A stretch of DNA of 64,000 bases, from the NCBI GenBank assembly GCA_021647885.1, contig JAKITV010000005.1:23069-87068 (forward strand), written 5' to 3'. Both the position numbers and the translations under genes were made by a program. The DNA comes from Flavobacteriaceae bacterium. GTDB taxonomy: Bacteria; Bacteroidota; Bacteroidia; Flavobacteriales; Flavobacteriaceae. This document shows, piece after piece, positions 17,157-25,835 of this stretch (the first letter of the stretch is position 1; the number at the start of each line of letters is the position of its first letter). The notes under the pieces were generated by a model. That model was not told the DNA's origin. It did no database searches and saw only the letters and a program-made list of their open reading frames with translations.

Positions 17157-17831
17157 ATGATGTGTAAAGAGAATATTATAGTTTTTGGAGGGTCAGATCA
17201 TTCAAGATTAACACTTGATATTATTAAGCATGAAAATAAATTCAATGTTATAGGAATAATTGATGATGGATTAGAGACAAATGAAGTTGTTTCAGGATTA
17301 AAAGTACTGGGAAAAACCGAAGATCTTTACTCTATTCTTTTATCCTTGAAAGATGTTAATAAAGGAATTATAGCAATTGGAGATAATCATTCTAGGCTAC
17401 TCATTGCTAATAAAATTAAAAATGTTAATAAAAATTTCTCATTCGTTTCAACTTTACATCCATCATCTTTAATAGGTTCAGATGTGACTATTGGCGAAGG
17501 GACTATAATTGCTGCAGGTGTAATAATAAATAATGACGCTTCCATTGGGAAACATTGTTATTTAGCCACGAAAGCTTCAATTTCACACGACTCTATTTTA
17601 GGTGATTTTTCAAGTCTGGGTCCAGGAGTAACTACTGGTGGAAATGTGCATATAGGCTCTTGTACAACTATAGGACTTGGTGCTAATATTTTAAATGATA
17701 AAGTTATTGGAAATCATACAATAATTGGATCTGGATGCCTAGTGGTTACAGATTTTGAAGATTATGTGGTAGCCTATGGAGTACCTGCCAAAGTTATTCG
17801 AAAACGTGAAAAAGGGGAAAAATATCTTTAA
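17157..17831 (+). CDS. NeuD/PglD-like sugar O-/N-acyltransferase
   Basis: The N-terminal ~80 residues form a small Rossmann-like domain (IIVFGGSDHSRL). The rest is a left-handed beta-helix of hexapeptide repeats (for example IGEGTIIAAGVIINNDASIG, GSCTTIGLGANI) ending VAYGVPAKVIRK. Such enzymes acetylate amino sugars for capsule or O-antigen. It stands alone here between a leuB fragment and gene remnants, so it looks like an orphan of a surface-polysaccharide locus. A weak -7-like TATCTTAG precedes it. Start could be the first or second of two adjacent ATGs. Confidence 0.88.
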   Translation: MMCKENIIVFGGSDHSRLTLDIIKHENKFNVIGIIDDGLETNEVVSGLKVLGKTEDLYSILLSLKDVNKGIIAIGDNHSRLLIANKIKNVNKNFSFVSTLHPSSLIGSDVTIGEGTIIAAGVIINNDASIGKHCYLATKASISHDSILGDFSSLGPGVTTGGNVHIGSCTTIGLGANILNDKVIGNHTIIGSGCLVVTDFEDYVVAYGVPAKVIRKREKGEKYL

Positions 17832-17835
17832 TGGA

Positions 17836-17990
17836 TTAATATTTACCAATAATTTTAATGTCGTTTGTTGGGAATTTATCGAAATAAGCTTTACGCTTAC
17901 AAACCCTAATTAGAAAAGCTAGCTAGTCCTGCAATGCATAGGTAGATTAATCTATTTCTTGTAACATTGATAATGTGAATCTGGATTGTG
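17836..17990 (-). pseudogene. Possible decayed gene remnant
   Basis: On the minus strand one frame gives protein-like text interrupted by two stop codons, ending in CKRKAYFDKFPTNDIKIIGK, Y and stop. Nothing else occupies this 204-bp gap. I do not recognise the family; it could be chance, but the ending looks like a real C-terminus. Confidence 0.28.
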
Positions 17991-18035
17991 AGCCTTTATT
18001 TTATAATAATTCTTTAAAATAACTAAAATAACCAA

Positions 18036-19154
18036 CTAAATTATGGTGGATTGACCTAAATGTATGTTTGTGAAGTTAAGGTTGCTATCATTTGGGTTAT
18101 TAATAACATCTTCAATAAAATCGCCAACTTTACTGGTTGTAATATTATCGTATTTTGTATTTATATCTGGAGTTGTGATATGAAGTTTTAAAGACTTTTC
18201 AACTGCGTTTTTAATTAATTGAGCTTCTTTAAACAATTTAAAATGATCTAACAACATCGCTGCCGATAATATGGAAGCTATTGGGTTGGCAATACCTTTG
18301 CCTTTGGCTTGCGGAAACGAGCCATGAATAGGCTCGAACATAGCGTATTTGTCTCCAATAGATGCCGAAGCCAATAAACCAATAGAACCTCCAATAACAC
18401 TAGCTTCGTCACTTATAATATCACCAAACATATTTTCGGTAAGAATCACATCAAACTGTTTTGGATTCAATATCATTTGCATTGCTGCATTATCTACAAA
18501 CAAGAAATCTAAAGTAACATTTGGATATTGTGTTGCCATTTCGGTAACCACTTTACGCCATAGTCTAGAGCTTTCTAAAACATTAGCTTTATCAACTAAA
18601 GTTACTTTGTTATTTCTAGTTTCAGCCGCTTTAAATGCTAAATGCGCGATGCGTTCAATTTCGTGTTTAGAATATTCACATAGGTCTGAAGCCGTATTGC
18701 CATCAGCACTTATGTTTTTTTCTCCAAAATAAATACCTCCTGTGAGTTCACGGTAAATACTAATATCTGTGCCTTCGATAATTTTTTTCTTCAAGGGCGA
18801 TTTACTTAGCAGTGTTTCGTAGGCTTTAACAGGACGTATGTTAGCAAATAAACCTAATTCTTTACGCAGTTTTAAAAGCCCTTGTTCTGGACGGACTTTG
18901 GCTGAAGGGTCGTTATCGTACTTTGGGTCACCAATAGCACCAAATAAAATGGCATCACTAGATTTACAAATGTTTAGAGTGCTTTCTGGTAAAGGACTGT
19001 CATGTTCATCAATAGCTATTGCACCAACTGAAGCATAATTATAAATAAACTCATGATTAAATTCTGTGGCAATAGCGTTTAATACTTTTATTGCTTGATC
19101 TGTAACTTCTGGACCAATACCATCACCTGGTAAAACAGCAATGTTTAATTTCAT
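18036..19154 (-). CDS. leuB: 3-isopropylmalate dehydrogenase
   Basis: Oxidative decarboxylation of 3-isopropylmalate with NAD+ in leucine synthesis. It begins IAVLPGDGIGPEV, has YRELTGGIYFG and the dehydrogenase signature NMFGDIISDEASVIGGSIG; length 372 is normal. It follows leuA by 64 bp on the same strand. leuC and leuD are not in the window. Its 3' end is duplicated at 16688-16987. Confidence 0.97.
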   Translation of the reverse strand: MKLNIAVLPGDGIGPEVTDQAIKVLNAIATEFNHEFIYNYASVGAIAIDEHDSPLPESTLNICKSSDAILFGAIGDPKYDNDPSAKVRPEQGLLKLRKELGLFANIRPVKAYETLLSKSPLKKKIIEGTDISIYRELTGGIYFGEKNISADGNTASDLCEYSKHEIERIAHLAFKAAETRNNKVTLVDKANVLESSRLWRKVVTEMATQYPNVTLDFLFVDNAAMQMILNPKQFDVILTENMFGDIISDEASVIGGSIGLLASASIGDKYAMFEPIHGSFPQAKGKGIANPIASILSAAMLLDHFKLFKEAQLIKNAVEKSLKLHITTPDINTKYDNITTSKVGDFIEDVINNPNDSNLNFTNIHLGQSTII

Positions 19155-19218
19155 AGCAAAAATGATTTTAGGGTTTCAATAGTTTTTTTTGATTCACTTA
19201 AAATCAACATTTTCTTCA

Positions 19219-20394
19219 TTATGCTGATGCGATTTGCCTATATACTTTACTGGTTTCAATGATTTGATGAATATCAGTATCATTGATTTCTTTCTTTTTA
19301 TCGGCAAAATTCAGAAAGTTTATATAGACTTCGTCAAGCTGAAGTTTTGTTAATTCGTAACCTACATTTTTTGCTCTGTAAGCTAAGGCCGCGCGACCGC
19401 TTCTAGCTGTAAGCACAATAGCCGATTCGGTAACGCCAACATCTTTTGGGTCGATAATCTCGTAAGTTTCGCGATGTTTAATCACACCATCTTGATGAAT
19501 CCCTGAACTATGTGCAAAAGCATTAGCACCAACAATGGCTTTATTGGGTTGGGTATATATTCCCATATGGTCAGATACTAACTGACTAATGCCATAAAGC
19601 ATAGACGTTTCAATATTTGTGTCTAAATTTAAGTATGGATGTTGTTTCAATATCATGACAACTTCTTCTAAAGCAGTGTTTCCAGCACGTTCGCCAATAC
19701 CATTTATAGTACATTCAATTTGGCGAGCACCATTAATCACACCTTCAATAGAATTGGCAGTTGCTAAGCCCAAATCGTTATGGCAATGGCAAGATAAAAT
19801 TACATTTTCAATACCTTTTACATGTTCTTTAAGGTATTTCATTTTTGCTCCATATTCACTAGGTAAACAATAACCAGTAGTATCTGGAATATTTAAAACC
19901 GTTGCGCCAGCTTTTATGGCAGCTTCGCAAACTCTTGCTAAATATTCGTTATCTGTTCGTCCAGCATCTTCGGCATAAAACTCAACATCTTCAACAAACG
20001 ATTTGGCATATTTAACAGCAGCAAAAGCACGTTCTAAAACATCTTCCTGTGTAGTTTTAAATTTGAATTTTATATGAGAATCAGAAGTTCCTATTCCAGT
20101 ATGTATTCTTGGTCTTTTTGCATATTGTAAAGCTTCAGCAGCTATTTTAATATCATTTTTTACAGATCTTGAAAGACCACAAACCGTAGCATTTTTTACA
20201 ATTTTTGAAATTTCTTGAACCGATTTAAAATCTCCTGGACTAGAGACTGGGAAACCTGCTTCAATAATATCAACACCAAGATTATCTAACTGTTTAGCAA
20301 TAATTAATTTTTGTTCAGTATTTAATTTGCAGCCAGGAACTTGTTCGCCATCACGAAGTGTTGTGTCAAAAATTTGTACGTTTGAATTAGCCAT
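19219..20394 (-). CDS. leuA: 2-isopropylmalate synthase, short form
   Basis: Condenses acetyl-CoA with 2-oxoisovalerate. [13 protein letters not shown] and the metal site region [13 protein letters not shown] with GIGERAGN are clear. At 391 residues it lacks the C-terminal leucine-binding regulatory domain of the long enzymes, so classical feedback inhibition is not expected. It is divergent from the TPR-like gene at 20542. In the 147-bp intergenic region I found no convincing leucine leader peptide. Confidence 0.93.
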   Translation of the reverse strand: MANSNVQIFDTTLRDGEQVPGCKLNTEQKLIIAKQLDNLGVDIIEAGFPVSSPGDFKSVQEISKIVKNATVCGLSRSVKNDIKIAAEALQYAKRPRIHTGIGTSDSHIKFKFKTTQEDVLERAFAAVKYAKSFVEDVEFYAEDAGRTDNEYLARVCEAAIKAGATVLNIPDTTGYCLPSEYGAKMKYLKEHVKGIENVILSCHCHNDLGLATANSIEGVINGARQIECTINGIGERAGNTALEEVVMILKQHPYLNLDTNIETSMLYGISQLVSDHMGIYTQPNKAIVGANAFAHSSGIHQDGVIKHRETYEIIDPKDVGVTESAIVLTARSGRAALAYRAKNVGYELTKLQLDEVYINFLNFADKKKEINDTDIHQIIETSKVYRQIASA

Positions 20395-20541
20395 TTATCA
20401 AAATAATTTTCTTAATGTTATACGAATTTATATTTTGGTTTACTCAAAAGAATGCTCGTCATTAAAGTTTTACGATGTTTAACTAATTTAGTAAGGCGTT
20501 AAGTAGTTGATAAACAGGAGTATAATGCTAATTACCACATT

Positions 20542-22104
20542 ATGACTAAAGATCAAAAAGATAATTTATTTGTATTAGTAAAGTCGCTATCAAAGTCCGA
20601 AAAGAGACAGTTTAAACTTTATGTTGGGCGATTGGGTGTTAATGAAGATTCGAAATTTTTACTCCTTTTTAATATTCTTGAAAAATTATCGTCTTATGAT
20701 GAAGCTGCAATTCTTAAGAAGGGCATTGTAAAAAAACAGCAGTTATCTAACTTAAAAGCACATCTCTATAAACAAATTCTTATTAGTTTAAGATTAAACC
20801 CTTCGCATCAAAATGTGAGAATACAAATTAGAGAGCAACTGGATTTTGCAACCATTTTATATCATAAAGGATTGTATAAACAAAGTTTAAAAATATTAGA
20901 TAAGGCCAAAACTGTAGCTATTGCTAATGAAGAAAAAAATATAGCTTACGAAATTATTGAACTTGAAAAAGTAATTGAATCTCAATATATAACCAGAAGT
21001 ATTAGTAGCAGAGCAGATGAGTTAACAATACAAGCCAAAGAAATGAGTCAGCAAAACGTTTTGGCAAGTAAATTATCGAATTTATCATTACAATTGTATG
21101 GCTTATTTTTAAAAACAGGTTATGTAAAAAACGACGAAGAAAATAAAAATATTACAAAATATTTTAACGATAGACTACCAAAACATGACATTAATACAAT
21201 GGGGTTTAGAGAAAAACTTTGGCTTTATAAATCCTATTTGTGGTTTAGTTTTTTAACCCAAGATTTTTTATCCTGTTATAAATATTCCAAGAAATGGGTA
21301 GATTTATTTTACGATAATCCTAACATGATAAAGCTGAATCCAGTATTTTTTTTAAGAGGAAATCAGTATTTATTAGAAGCCTTATTTTTTATTAGGCATT
21401 ATGAAAAATTTAGAGAGACATTATCTAATTTGGAACATATTACAAATGAAAAATGGTTTCCTAAAGATGATAACGTTGAGGGGCTAACATTTTTGCATGT
21501 ATATACCAATAAGTTTAATTTACACTTCATGGAAGGTAGTTTTCATGAAGGATTACCTATGATAAAAGATGTTTTAGAGGGTTTAAAAAAACACCAAAAT
21601 AGAATAGATGAGCATCATGTTATGGTGTTCTATTACAAAATCGCAAGTTTATATTTTGGTATTGGAGAGTATAAAAAATGCATAGCTTTTTTAGAAAAAA
21701 TTATTTCAAACAAAACTTTGCAAATGCGCGAAGATTTATTATGTTTTTCTCGAATTTTAAATTTAGTTGCACACTATGAAGCCGGATTAGATTATAATTT
21801 AGACACCTTAATTAAAAGCACCTTTAAGTTTTTGATTAAAATGGAAGATTTGTACGAAGTGCAAAAAGAAATGATTAAATTTTTAAAAGGGCTAGGCGAT
21901 ATTTATCCTCACGAATTAAAAGGAGCCTTTATTAAAATTCTCGAAAAACTTAAAACCTACGAAAATCATCCATACGAGCGGCGAGCATTCTTATATTTAG
22001 ACATTATTTCTTGGTTAGAAAGTAAGATTGAAAACAAGGACGTTAGTGAGATTATTAGGGATAAATATTTGGCTCAAATAGCTAAATTAAAAGTTAAAAA
22101 ATAA
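20542..22104 (+). CDS. Conserved hypothetical helical-repeat (TPR-like) protein
   Basis: 520 residues, cytoplasmic (no signal or membrane segment), almost entirely alpha-helical. Tetratricopeptide-like pairs are visible from about residue 100 on (LDFATILYHKGLYKQSLKIL, YYKIASLYFGIGEYKKCIAFL). The N-terminus (LVKSLSKSEKRQFKLYV) is basic and of unknown role. Sits between leuA and the methionine genes with no evident link to either. Probably a protein-interaction scaffold; function unknown. Confidence 0.75.
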   Translation: MTKDQKDNLFVLVKSLSKSEKRQFKLYVGRLGVNEDSKFLLLFNILEKLSSYDEAAILKKGIVKKQQLSNLKAHLYKQILISLRLNPSHQNVRIQIREQLDFATILYHKGLYKQSLKILDKAKTVAIANEEKNIAYEIIELEKVIESQYITRSISSRADELTIQAKEMSQQNVLASKLSNLSLQLYGLFLKTGYVKNDEENKNITKYFNDRLPKHDINTMGFREKLWLYKSYLWFSFLTQDFLSCYKYSKKWVDLFYDNPNMIKLNPVFFLRGNQYLLEALFFIRHYEKFRETLSNLEHITNEKWFPKDDNVEGLTFLHVYTNKFNLHFMEGSFHEGLPMIKDVLEGLKKHQNRIDEHHVMVFYYKIASLYFGIGEYKKCIAFLEKIISNKTLQMREDLLCFSRILNLVAHYEAGLDYNLDTLIKSTFKFLIKMEDLYEVQKEMIKFLKGLGDIYPHELKGAFIKILEKLKTYENHPYERRAFLYLDIISWLESKIENKDVSEIIRDKYLAQIAKLKVKK

Positions 22105-22144
22105 AAAAGTGAATAAATATTTGGTTTTTAAATTTTTCTGACTG

Positions 22145-22152
22145 AATATTTG
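22145..22152 (+). promoter_or_regulatory. Near-consensus -7 box upstream of the metX riboswitch
   Basis: AATATTTG, 7 of 8 against TAnnTTTG, about 30 nt before the aptamer. The segment TATTTGTA..CAC..AGTTCAAA is shared with the second SAM riboswitch (TTTATTTG at 25802-25809), which supports it as a common promoter. Confidence 0.5.
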
Positions 22153-22182
22153 TATTCACAAAGTTCAAAGACTTATTGAGAT

Positions 22183-22301
22183 GTTATCAAGAAAGGTGGA
22201 GGGATTAGACCCCGTGAAACCTTAGCAACCCTTTATTAGTAAAGAAGGTGCTAAATTCTACCCAGTTCTGAACTCGTTTCAGGATTTTATGGATAGATAA
22301 C
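22183..22301 (+). promoter_or_regulatory. SAM-I (S-box) riboswitch upstream of metX
   Basis: P1 GTTATC/GATAAC encloses the S-box core: AAAGGTGGAGGGATTAGACC, GTGAAACCTTAGCAACC, a P3 hairpin and AAGGTGCTAAATTC. The P4 arm carries the palindrome CTGAACTCGTTTCAG (22268-22282), like a dispersed genomic repeat. It should switch off metX-metZ when S-adenosylmethionine is plentiful, through the terminator that follows. Confidence 0.94.
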
Positions 22302-22306
22302 TAAGC

Positions 22307-22335
22307 GAAATTGCTTTCTGTGATTTCTATTTTTT
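22307..22335 (+). terminator. Riboswitch-controlled terminator
   Basis: GAAATTGC, loop TTTCT, GTGATTTC (two G-U pairs), followed by TATTTTTT. It begins six bases after aptamer P1, as expected for a transcriptional OFF switch. Confidence 0.65.
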
Positions 22336-22404
22336 CTTCATAACATTTTCTATTAAGCATGTCAATTTTGACGCATTTGGCTTTGGTTTTAATTAAAATA
22401 AATA

Positions 22405-23400
22405 ATGAAAAAGCTTCAATATATAAATATTGATAATTATGAAACAGCAAATGGTAGTCGTTTGGATATCAATTTGTCATATCAAACATTTGGCAAGAAC
22501 TTAAATGAAGCTCCAATTGTGCTTGTTAATCATGCCTTAACAGGAAATTCCAACGTATGTGGTCAAAATGGTTGGTGGCAAGATTTAATTGGAAAGGATA
22601 AATGTATAGACACCAGCACTTATGCAGTATTGGCATTTAACATTCCAGGTAATGGTTATGATGGTATTACTGAAAACTTAATAGATAATTATAAAGATTT
22701 TAACACAAGAGATATTGCTAAAATATTTGCTTTAGGATTAGAACAATTAAATATCAGTCATCTTTTTGCTGTAATTGGAGGCTCTGTTGGTGGAGGAATA
22801 GCTTGGGAATTAGCTGCTTTGAAACCAGATCTAATTGAGTATGTTATCCCAATTGCTGCCGATTGGAAATCTACAGATTGGCTCATTGCAAATTGCTACA
22901 TACAAGATAATATTTTAAACAATTCTAATATGCCATTATCTGATGCGAGAATTCATGCCATGACATTATATAGAACACCAGAATCTCTCGCTGCAAAGTT
23001 TGGTCGCACAAAAAAAGATGTGCAATTGTTTAATGTAGAGAGTTGGTTGCATCATCATGGAAAAGTGTTAAATAAACGTTTTCAGTTGACAGCTTACAAA
23101 ATGATGAATCAAGTATTGCGAACCATAGATATTTTATATAATAGAGGTGATTTTTTAGAAGTAGCTTCAGCCATAAAATCTCATATTCATATCATTACTA
23201 TTAATTCGGATTTGTTTTTTAAATCTGAAGAAAACTGGAATACATATGTAGCTTTAAAAAGCATAAAGGAAAATGTAACCATTGGAGAAATTAAATCTAT
23301 TCATGGTCATGATGGTTTTTTAATTGAATATGAACAATTGTCAAAATTGTTAGATCCTGTTTTTCAATTCAAAACAGACAAACTAAAAGTAACTGCATAA
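22405..23400 (+). CDS. metX: Homoserine O-acetyltransferase-like alpha/beta hydrolase
   Basis: 331 residues of alpha/beta-hydrolase fold. The nucleophile elbow is VIGGSVGGGIAWE, and the catalytic His sits in HGHDGFLIE, both typical of MetX. It activates homoserine to an O-acyl ester for sulfhydrylation. It lies behind a SAM-I riboswitch and 2 bp before metZ. The protein is a little shorter than classical MetX, which is common in Bacteroidota; acetyl versus succinyl donor is not decided. Confidence 0.88.
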   Translation: MKKLQYINIDNYETANGSRLDINLSYQTFGKNLNEAPIVLVNHALTGNSNVCGQNGWWQDLIGKDKCIDTSTYAVLAFNIPGNGYDGITENLIDNYKDFNTRDIAKIFALGLEQLNISHLFAVIGGSVGGGIAWELAALKPDLIEYVIPIAADWKSTDWLIANCYIQDNILNNSNMPLSDARIHAMTLYRTPESLAAKFGRTKKDVQLFNVESWLHHHGKVLNKRFQLTAYKMMNQVLRTIDILYNRGDFLEVASAIKSHIHIITINSDLFFKSEENWNTYVALKSIKENVTIGEIKSIHGHDGFLIEYEQLSKLLDPVFQFKTDKLKVTA

Positions 23401-23402
23401 TT

Positions 23403-24575
23403 ATGAAAGGGAATAATAAACATATTGAAACTAAAGCCATTCGTACCCAAATAGAACGCACTCAATTTTTGGAACACTCAAATCCATTATATCTTACGTC
23501 GAGTTATATTTTTGAAGATGCTGAAGATATGAGAGCATCTTTTGCCGAGGAAAAAGAACGCAATATTTATAGCCGATTTACAAATCCTAATACATCAGAA
23601 TTTGTAGATAAAATTTGCCTATTAGAAGGTGCCGAAAATGGCTATGCTTTTGCAACAGGAATGTCTGCTGTGTTTTCGACCTTTGCAGCATTATTAAACT
23701 CTGGAGATCATATTGTGTCTGCACAATCGGTATTTGGCTCAACACATACATTGTTTACTAAATACTTGCCCAAATGGAATATTACAACAAGCTATTTTAA
23801 AGTGAATGAAGTAGATACAATTGAAAATTTAATTCAACCTAACACAAAGATTTTATATGCTGAATCACCTACAAATCCTGCTGTAGATATTTTGGATTTA
23901 GAACTTTTAGGTAAGATTGCAAAAAAGCATAATCTATTGTTAGTAATAGACAATTGCTTTGCAACGCCTTATCTACAAAACCCCATTCAATTTGGTGCAG
24001 ATTTAGTAATACATTCTGCTACAAAATTAATAGATGGACAAGGAAGAGTGCTTGGTGGCGTAACTGTTGGAAAAGCAAATTTAATTAGAGAAATTTACCT
24101 GTTTTCAAGAAATACAGGGCCAGCACTTTCACCATTTAATGCTTGGATTCTATCTAAAAGTTTAGAAACACTTGCAGTTAGAGTAGATAGGCATTGTGAA
24201 AACGCTCTAAAAGTGGCCGAATTTTTAGAACAACATAAAAATGTAAGTCTTGTAAAATATCCATTTTTAAAATCACATCCACAATATGAAGTGGCCAAAA
24301 AGCAAATGAAACAAGGTGGCAATATTGTTGCTTTCGAAATAAAAGGTGGTGTAGAAGCAGGACGTAAATTTCTGGATGCCATACAACTGTGTTCGCTTTC
24401 AGCCAATTTAGGAGATACAAGAACAATAGTAACACATCCAGCGTCAACCACACATAGTAAATTATCTAAAGAAGATAGATTAGAAGTAAGTATTACAGAT
24501 GGTTTGGTTAGAGTTTCAGTTGGTTTAGAACATATAAATGATATTATTAACGATTTAAAACAAGCATTACAATGA
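23403..24575 (+). CDS. metZ: O-acylhomoserine sulfhydrylase (trans-sulfuration PLP enzyme)
   Basis: Cys/Met-metabolism PLP family, 390 residues. The PLP lysine lies in IHSATKLIDGQGRVLGG, the form usual for MetZ; YSRFTNPNTSEF is also seen. It makes homocysteine directly from O-acylhomoserine and sulfide. Same transcript as metX; cysH and metH-metF downstream complete the sulfur route. Confidence 0.9.
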   Translation: MKGNNKHIETKAIRTQIERTQFLEHSNPLYLTSSYIFEDAEDMRASFAEEKERNIYSRFTNPNTSEFVDKICLLEGAENGYAFATGMSAVFSTFAALLNSGDHIVSAQSVFGSTHTLFTKYLPKWNITTSYFKVNEVDTIENLIQPNTKILYAESPTNPAVDILDLELLGKIAKKHNLLLVIDNCFATPYLQNPIQFGADLVIHSATKLIDGQGRVLGGVTVGKANLIREIYLFSRNTGPALSPFNAWILSKSLETLAVRVDRHCENALKVAEFLEQHKNVSLVKYPFLKSHPQYEVAKKQMKQGGNIVAFEIKGGVEAGRKFLDAIQLCSLSANLGDTRTIVTHPASTTHSKLSKEDRLEVSITDGLVRVSVGLEHINDIINDLKQALQ

Positions 24576-24588
24576 ATATTAAAATAAG

Positions 24589-24596
24589 TATCTTTG
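24589..24596 (+). promoter_or_regulatory. Promoter -7 box TATCTTTG of the Rrf2 gene
   Basis: Perfect TAnnTTTG match ending only 4 nt before the ATG of the Rrf2 regulator, which implies a leaderless or nearly leaderless transcript. Confidence 0.7.
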
Positions 24597-24600
24597 TTAA

Positions 24601-25008
24601 ATGCTTTCTAAAAAGACAAAATATGGGTTAAAAGCACTAACATTTATTGCTAGAAGAATTGACAATAAACCTGTTCCAATTGCAACCATTGCAAAAAATG
24701 AAAATATTTCTCAAAAATTTTTAGAAAGTATTTTATTAACACTTCGGAAAAGCGGATTTTTAGGTTCAAAAAAAGGCAAAGGAGGCGGTTATTATCTTTT
24801 AAAAGACCCTAAAGAGATTAATATGTCTTCAGTAATGAGGATATTAGAAGGTCCAATAGCAATGGTATCTTGTGTGAGTTTAAATTTCTATGAAAAATGC
24901 GATGACTGCCCAGACGAAAATACTTGTTCAGTTTACAAATTAATGAAAGAAATAAGAGACGGCAACTTAAAAATCTATAATAATAAATCGTTGTCTGATT
25001 TGTTTTAA
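24601..25008 (+). CDS. Rrf2-family transcriptional regulator
   Basis: 135 residues with the Rrf2 winged helix (KYGLKALTFIARR, ISQKFLESILLTLRKSGFLGSKKGKGGGY). Cysteines in C-DDC-PDENTC near residue 100 resemble the cluster-binding or redox-sensing cysteines of IscR-like members. Wedged between metZ and cysH, it probably senses sulfur or cysteine status like CymR. A palindrome in the cysH promoter (25072-25086) could be its operator. Confidence 0.9.
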   Translation: MLSKKTKYGLKALTFIARRIDNKPVPIATIAKNENISQKFLESILLTLRKSGFLGSKKGKGGGYYLLKDPKEINMSSVMRILEGPIAMVSCVSLNFYEKCDDCPDENTCSVYKLMKEIRDGNLKIYNNKSLSDLF

Positions 25009-25054
25009 CAAATTATTTAATAAAATAAGTTTGGACTATTTAATAGAAATATAA

Positions 25055-25086
25055 TATTTTAGCATAATAATCTATCATTCCGATAG
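25055..25086 (+). promoter_or_regulatory. cysH promoter with a candidate Rrf2 operator
   Basis: A near-consensus -7 box TATTTTAG (25055-25062) is followed by the inverted repeat CTATC-ATTCC-GATAG (25072-25086), just downstream of the expected start site. A repressor bound there would block transcription. The Rrf2 gene is immediately upstream. Confidence 0.42.
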
Positions 25087-25098
25087 GATAAATATTTA

Positions 25099-25728
25099 AT
25101 GAAAAAAATTAAGGGTTTAAATTTAGAAGAATTAAACAAAGAATTAAGGCACAAAACACCTGACGAAATAATAGATTGGGCTTTGCCTTTAACTAAAAAG
25201 AAAATTGTAACAACAAGTTTTGGTGTTTATTCGGCTGTGCTATTGAGCACTTTCTTTCGTAAGGATAAAAATATAGATGTTATTTGGTGTGATACAGGCT
25301 ATAATACACCTGAAACACATGAACATGCTAAAAATATAATTGAAAAATATCAATTAAATATCCATGTTTACCAACCACTTCAAAGTAGGGCAGTTATAGA
25401 TTCTACTTTAGGGCTGCCAGAAGTTACAAATCCAAAACATGAAGCGTTTACCGAAATTGTAAAACTGGAACCCTTCAGAAGAGCCTTAAAAGAGCATAAG
25501 CCAGAAATATGGTTTACAAATATAAGGGTAAGACAAACCCAATACAGGAACTCCCAAGGTATATTAAGCATGAGCAAAGATGGAATTCTAAAAATAAGCC
25601 CATTTTATTATTGGACAGATGGAGATTTAGATAATTATATTGAAGCTCATAATTTACCAAAAAACGAATCTTATTTTGATGTGACAAAAGTGTTGGCAAA
25701 CAGAGAATGCGGTATCCACCTTCAATAG
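25099..25728 (+). CDS. cysH: Phosphoadenosine/adenosine phosphosulfate reductase
   Basis: PP-loop reductase of 209 residues: TTSFGVYSAVLL at the N-terminus, WCDTGYNTPETHEHA, and the C-terminal catalytic cysteine in RECGIHLQ. The additional cysteine pairs that hold the 4Fe-4S cluster of APS reductases are absent, so PAPS is the likelier substrate. It forms sulfite for assimilation. No other sulfate-assimilation gene lies in the window. Confidence 0.9.
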   Translation: MKKIKGLNLEELNKELRHKTPDEIIDWALPLTKKKIVTTSFGVYSAVLLSTFFRKDKNIDVIWCDTGYNTPETHEHAKNIIEKYQLNIHVYQPLQSRAVIDSTLGLPEVTNPKHEAFTEIVKLEPFRRALKEHKPEIWFTNIRVRQTQYRNSQGILSMSKDGILKISPFYYWTDGDLDNYIEAHNLPKNESYFDVTKVLANRECGIHLQ

Positions 25729-25835
25729 TTAAAAAAAATGAGGAGTTTTAGAACTACATATTTTTTCAGCCTTAAAATTGTGTAAACAAAAAATTAATTC
25801 CTTTATTTGTACACAAGTTCAAAAACATATTGATT

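Noticed and set aside
18349-18732. Long plus-strand ORF (127 aa) across leuB
   Set aside because: It is the antisense shadow of leuB; composition is atypical for a protein and leuB is certain.
20395-20541. A short ORF before leuA (starts MTSILLSK) as a leucine leader peptide
   Set aside because: It has only two leucines in 14 codons, and the gap is short without a visible terminator, so there is no reason to call an attenuator.
24095-24451. Minus-strand ORF of 118 aa across metZ
   Set aside because: Shadow of metZ in the opposite frame, no protein-like features.
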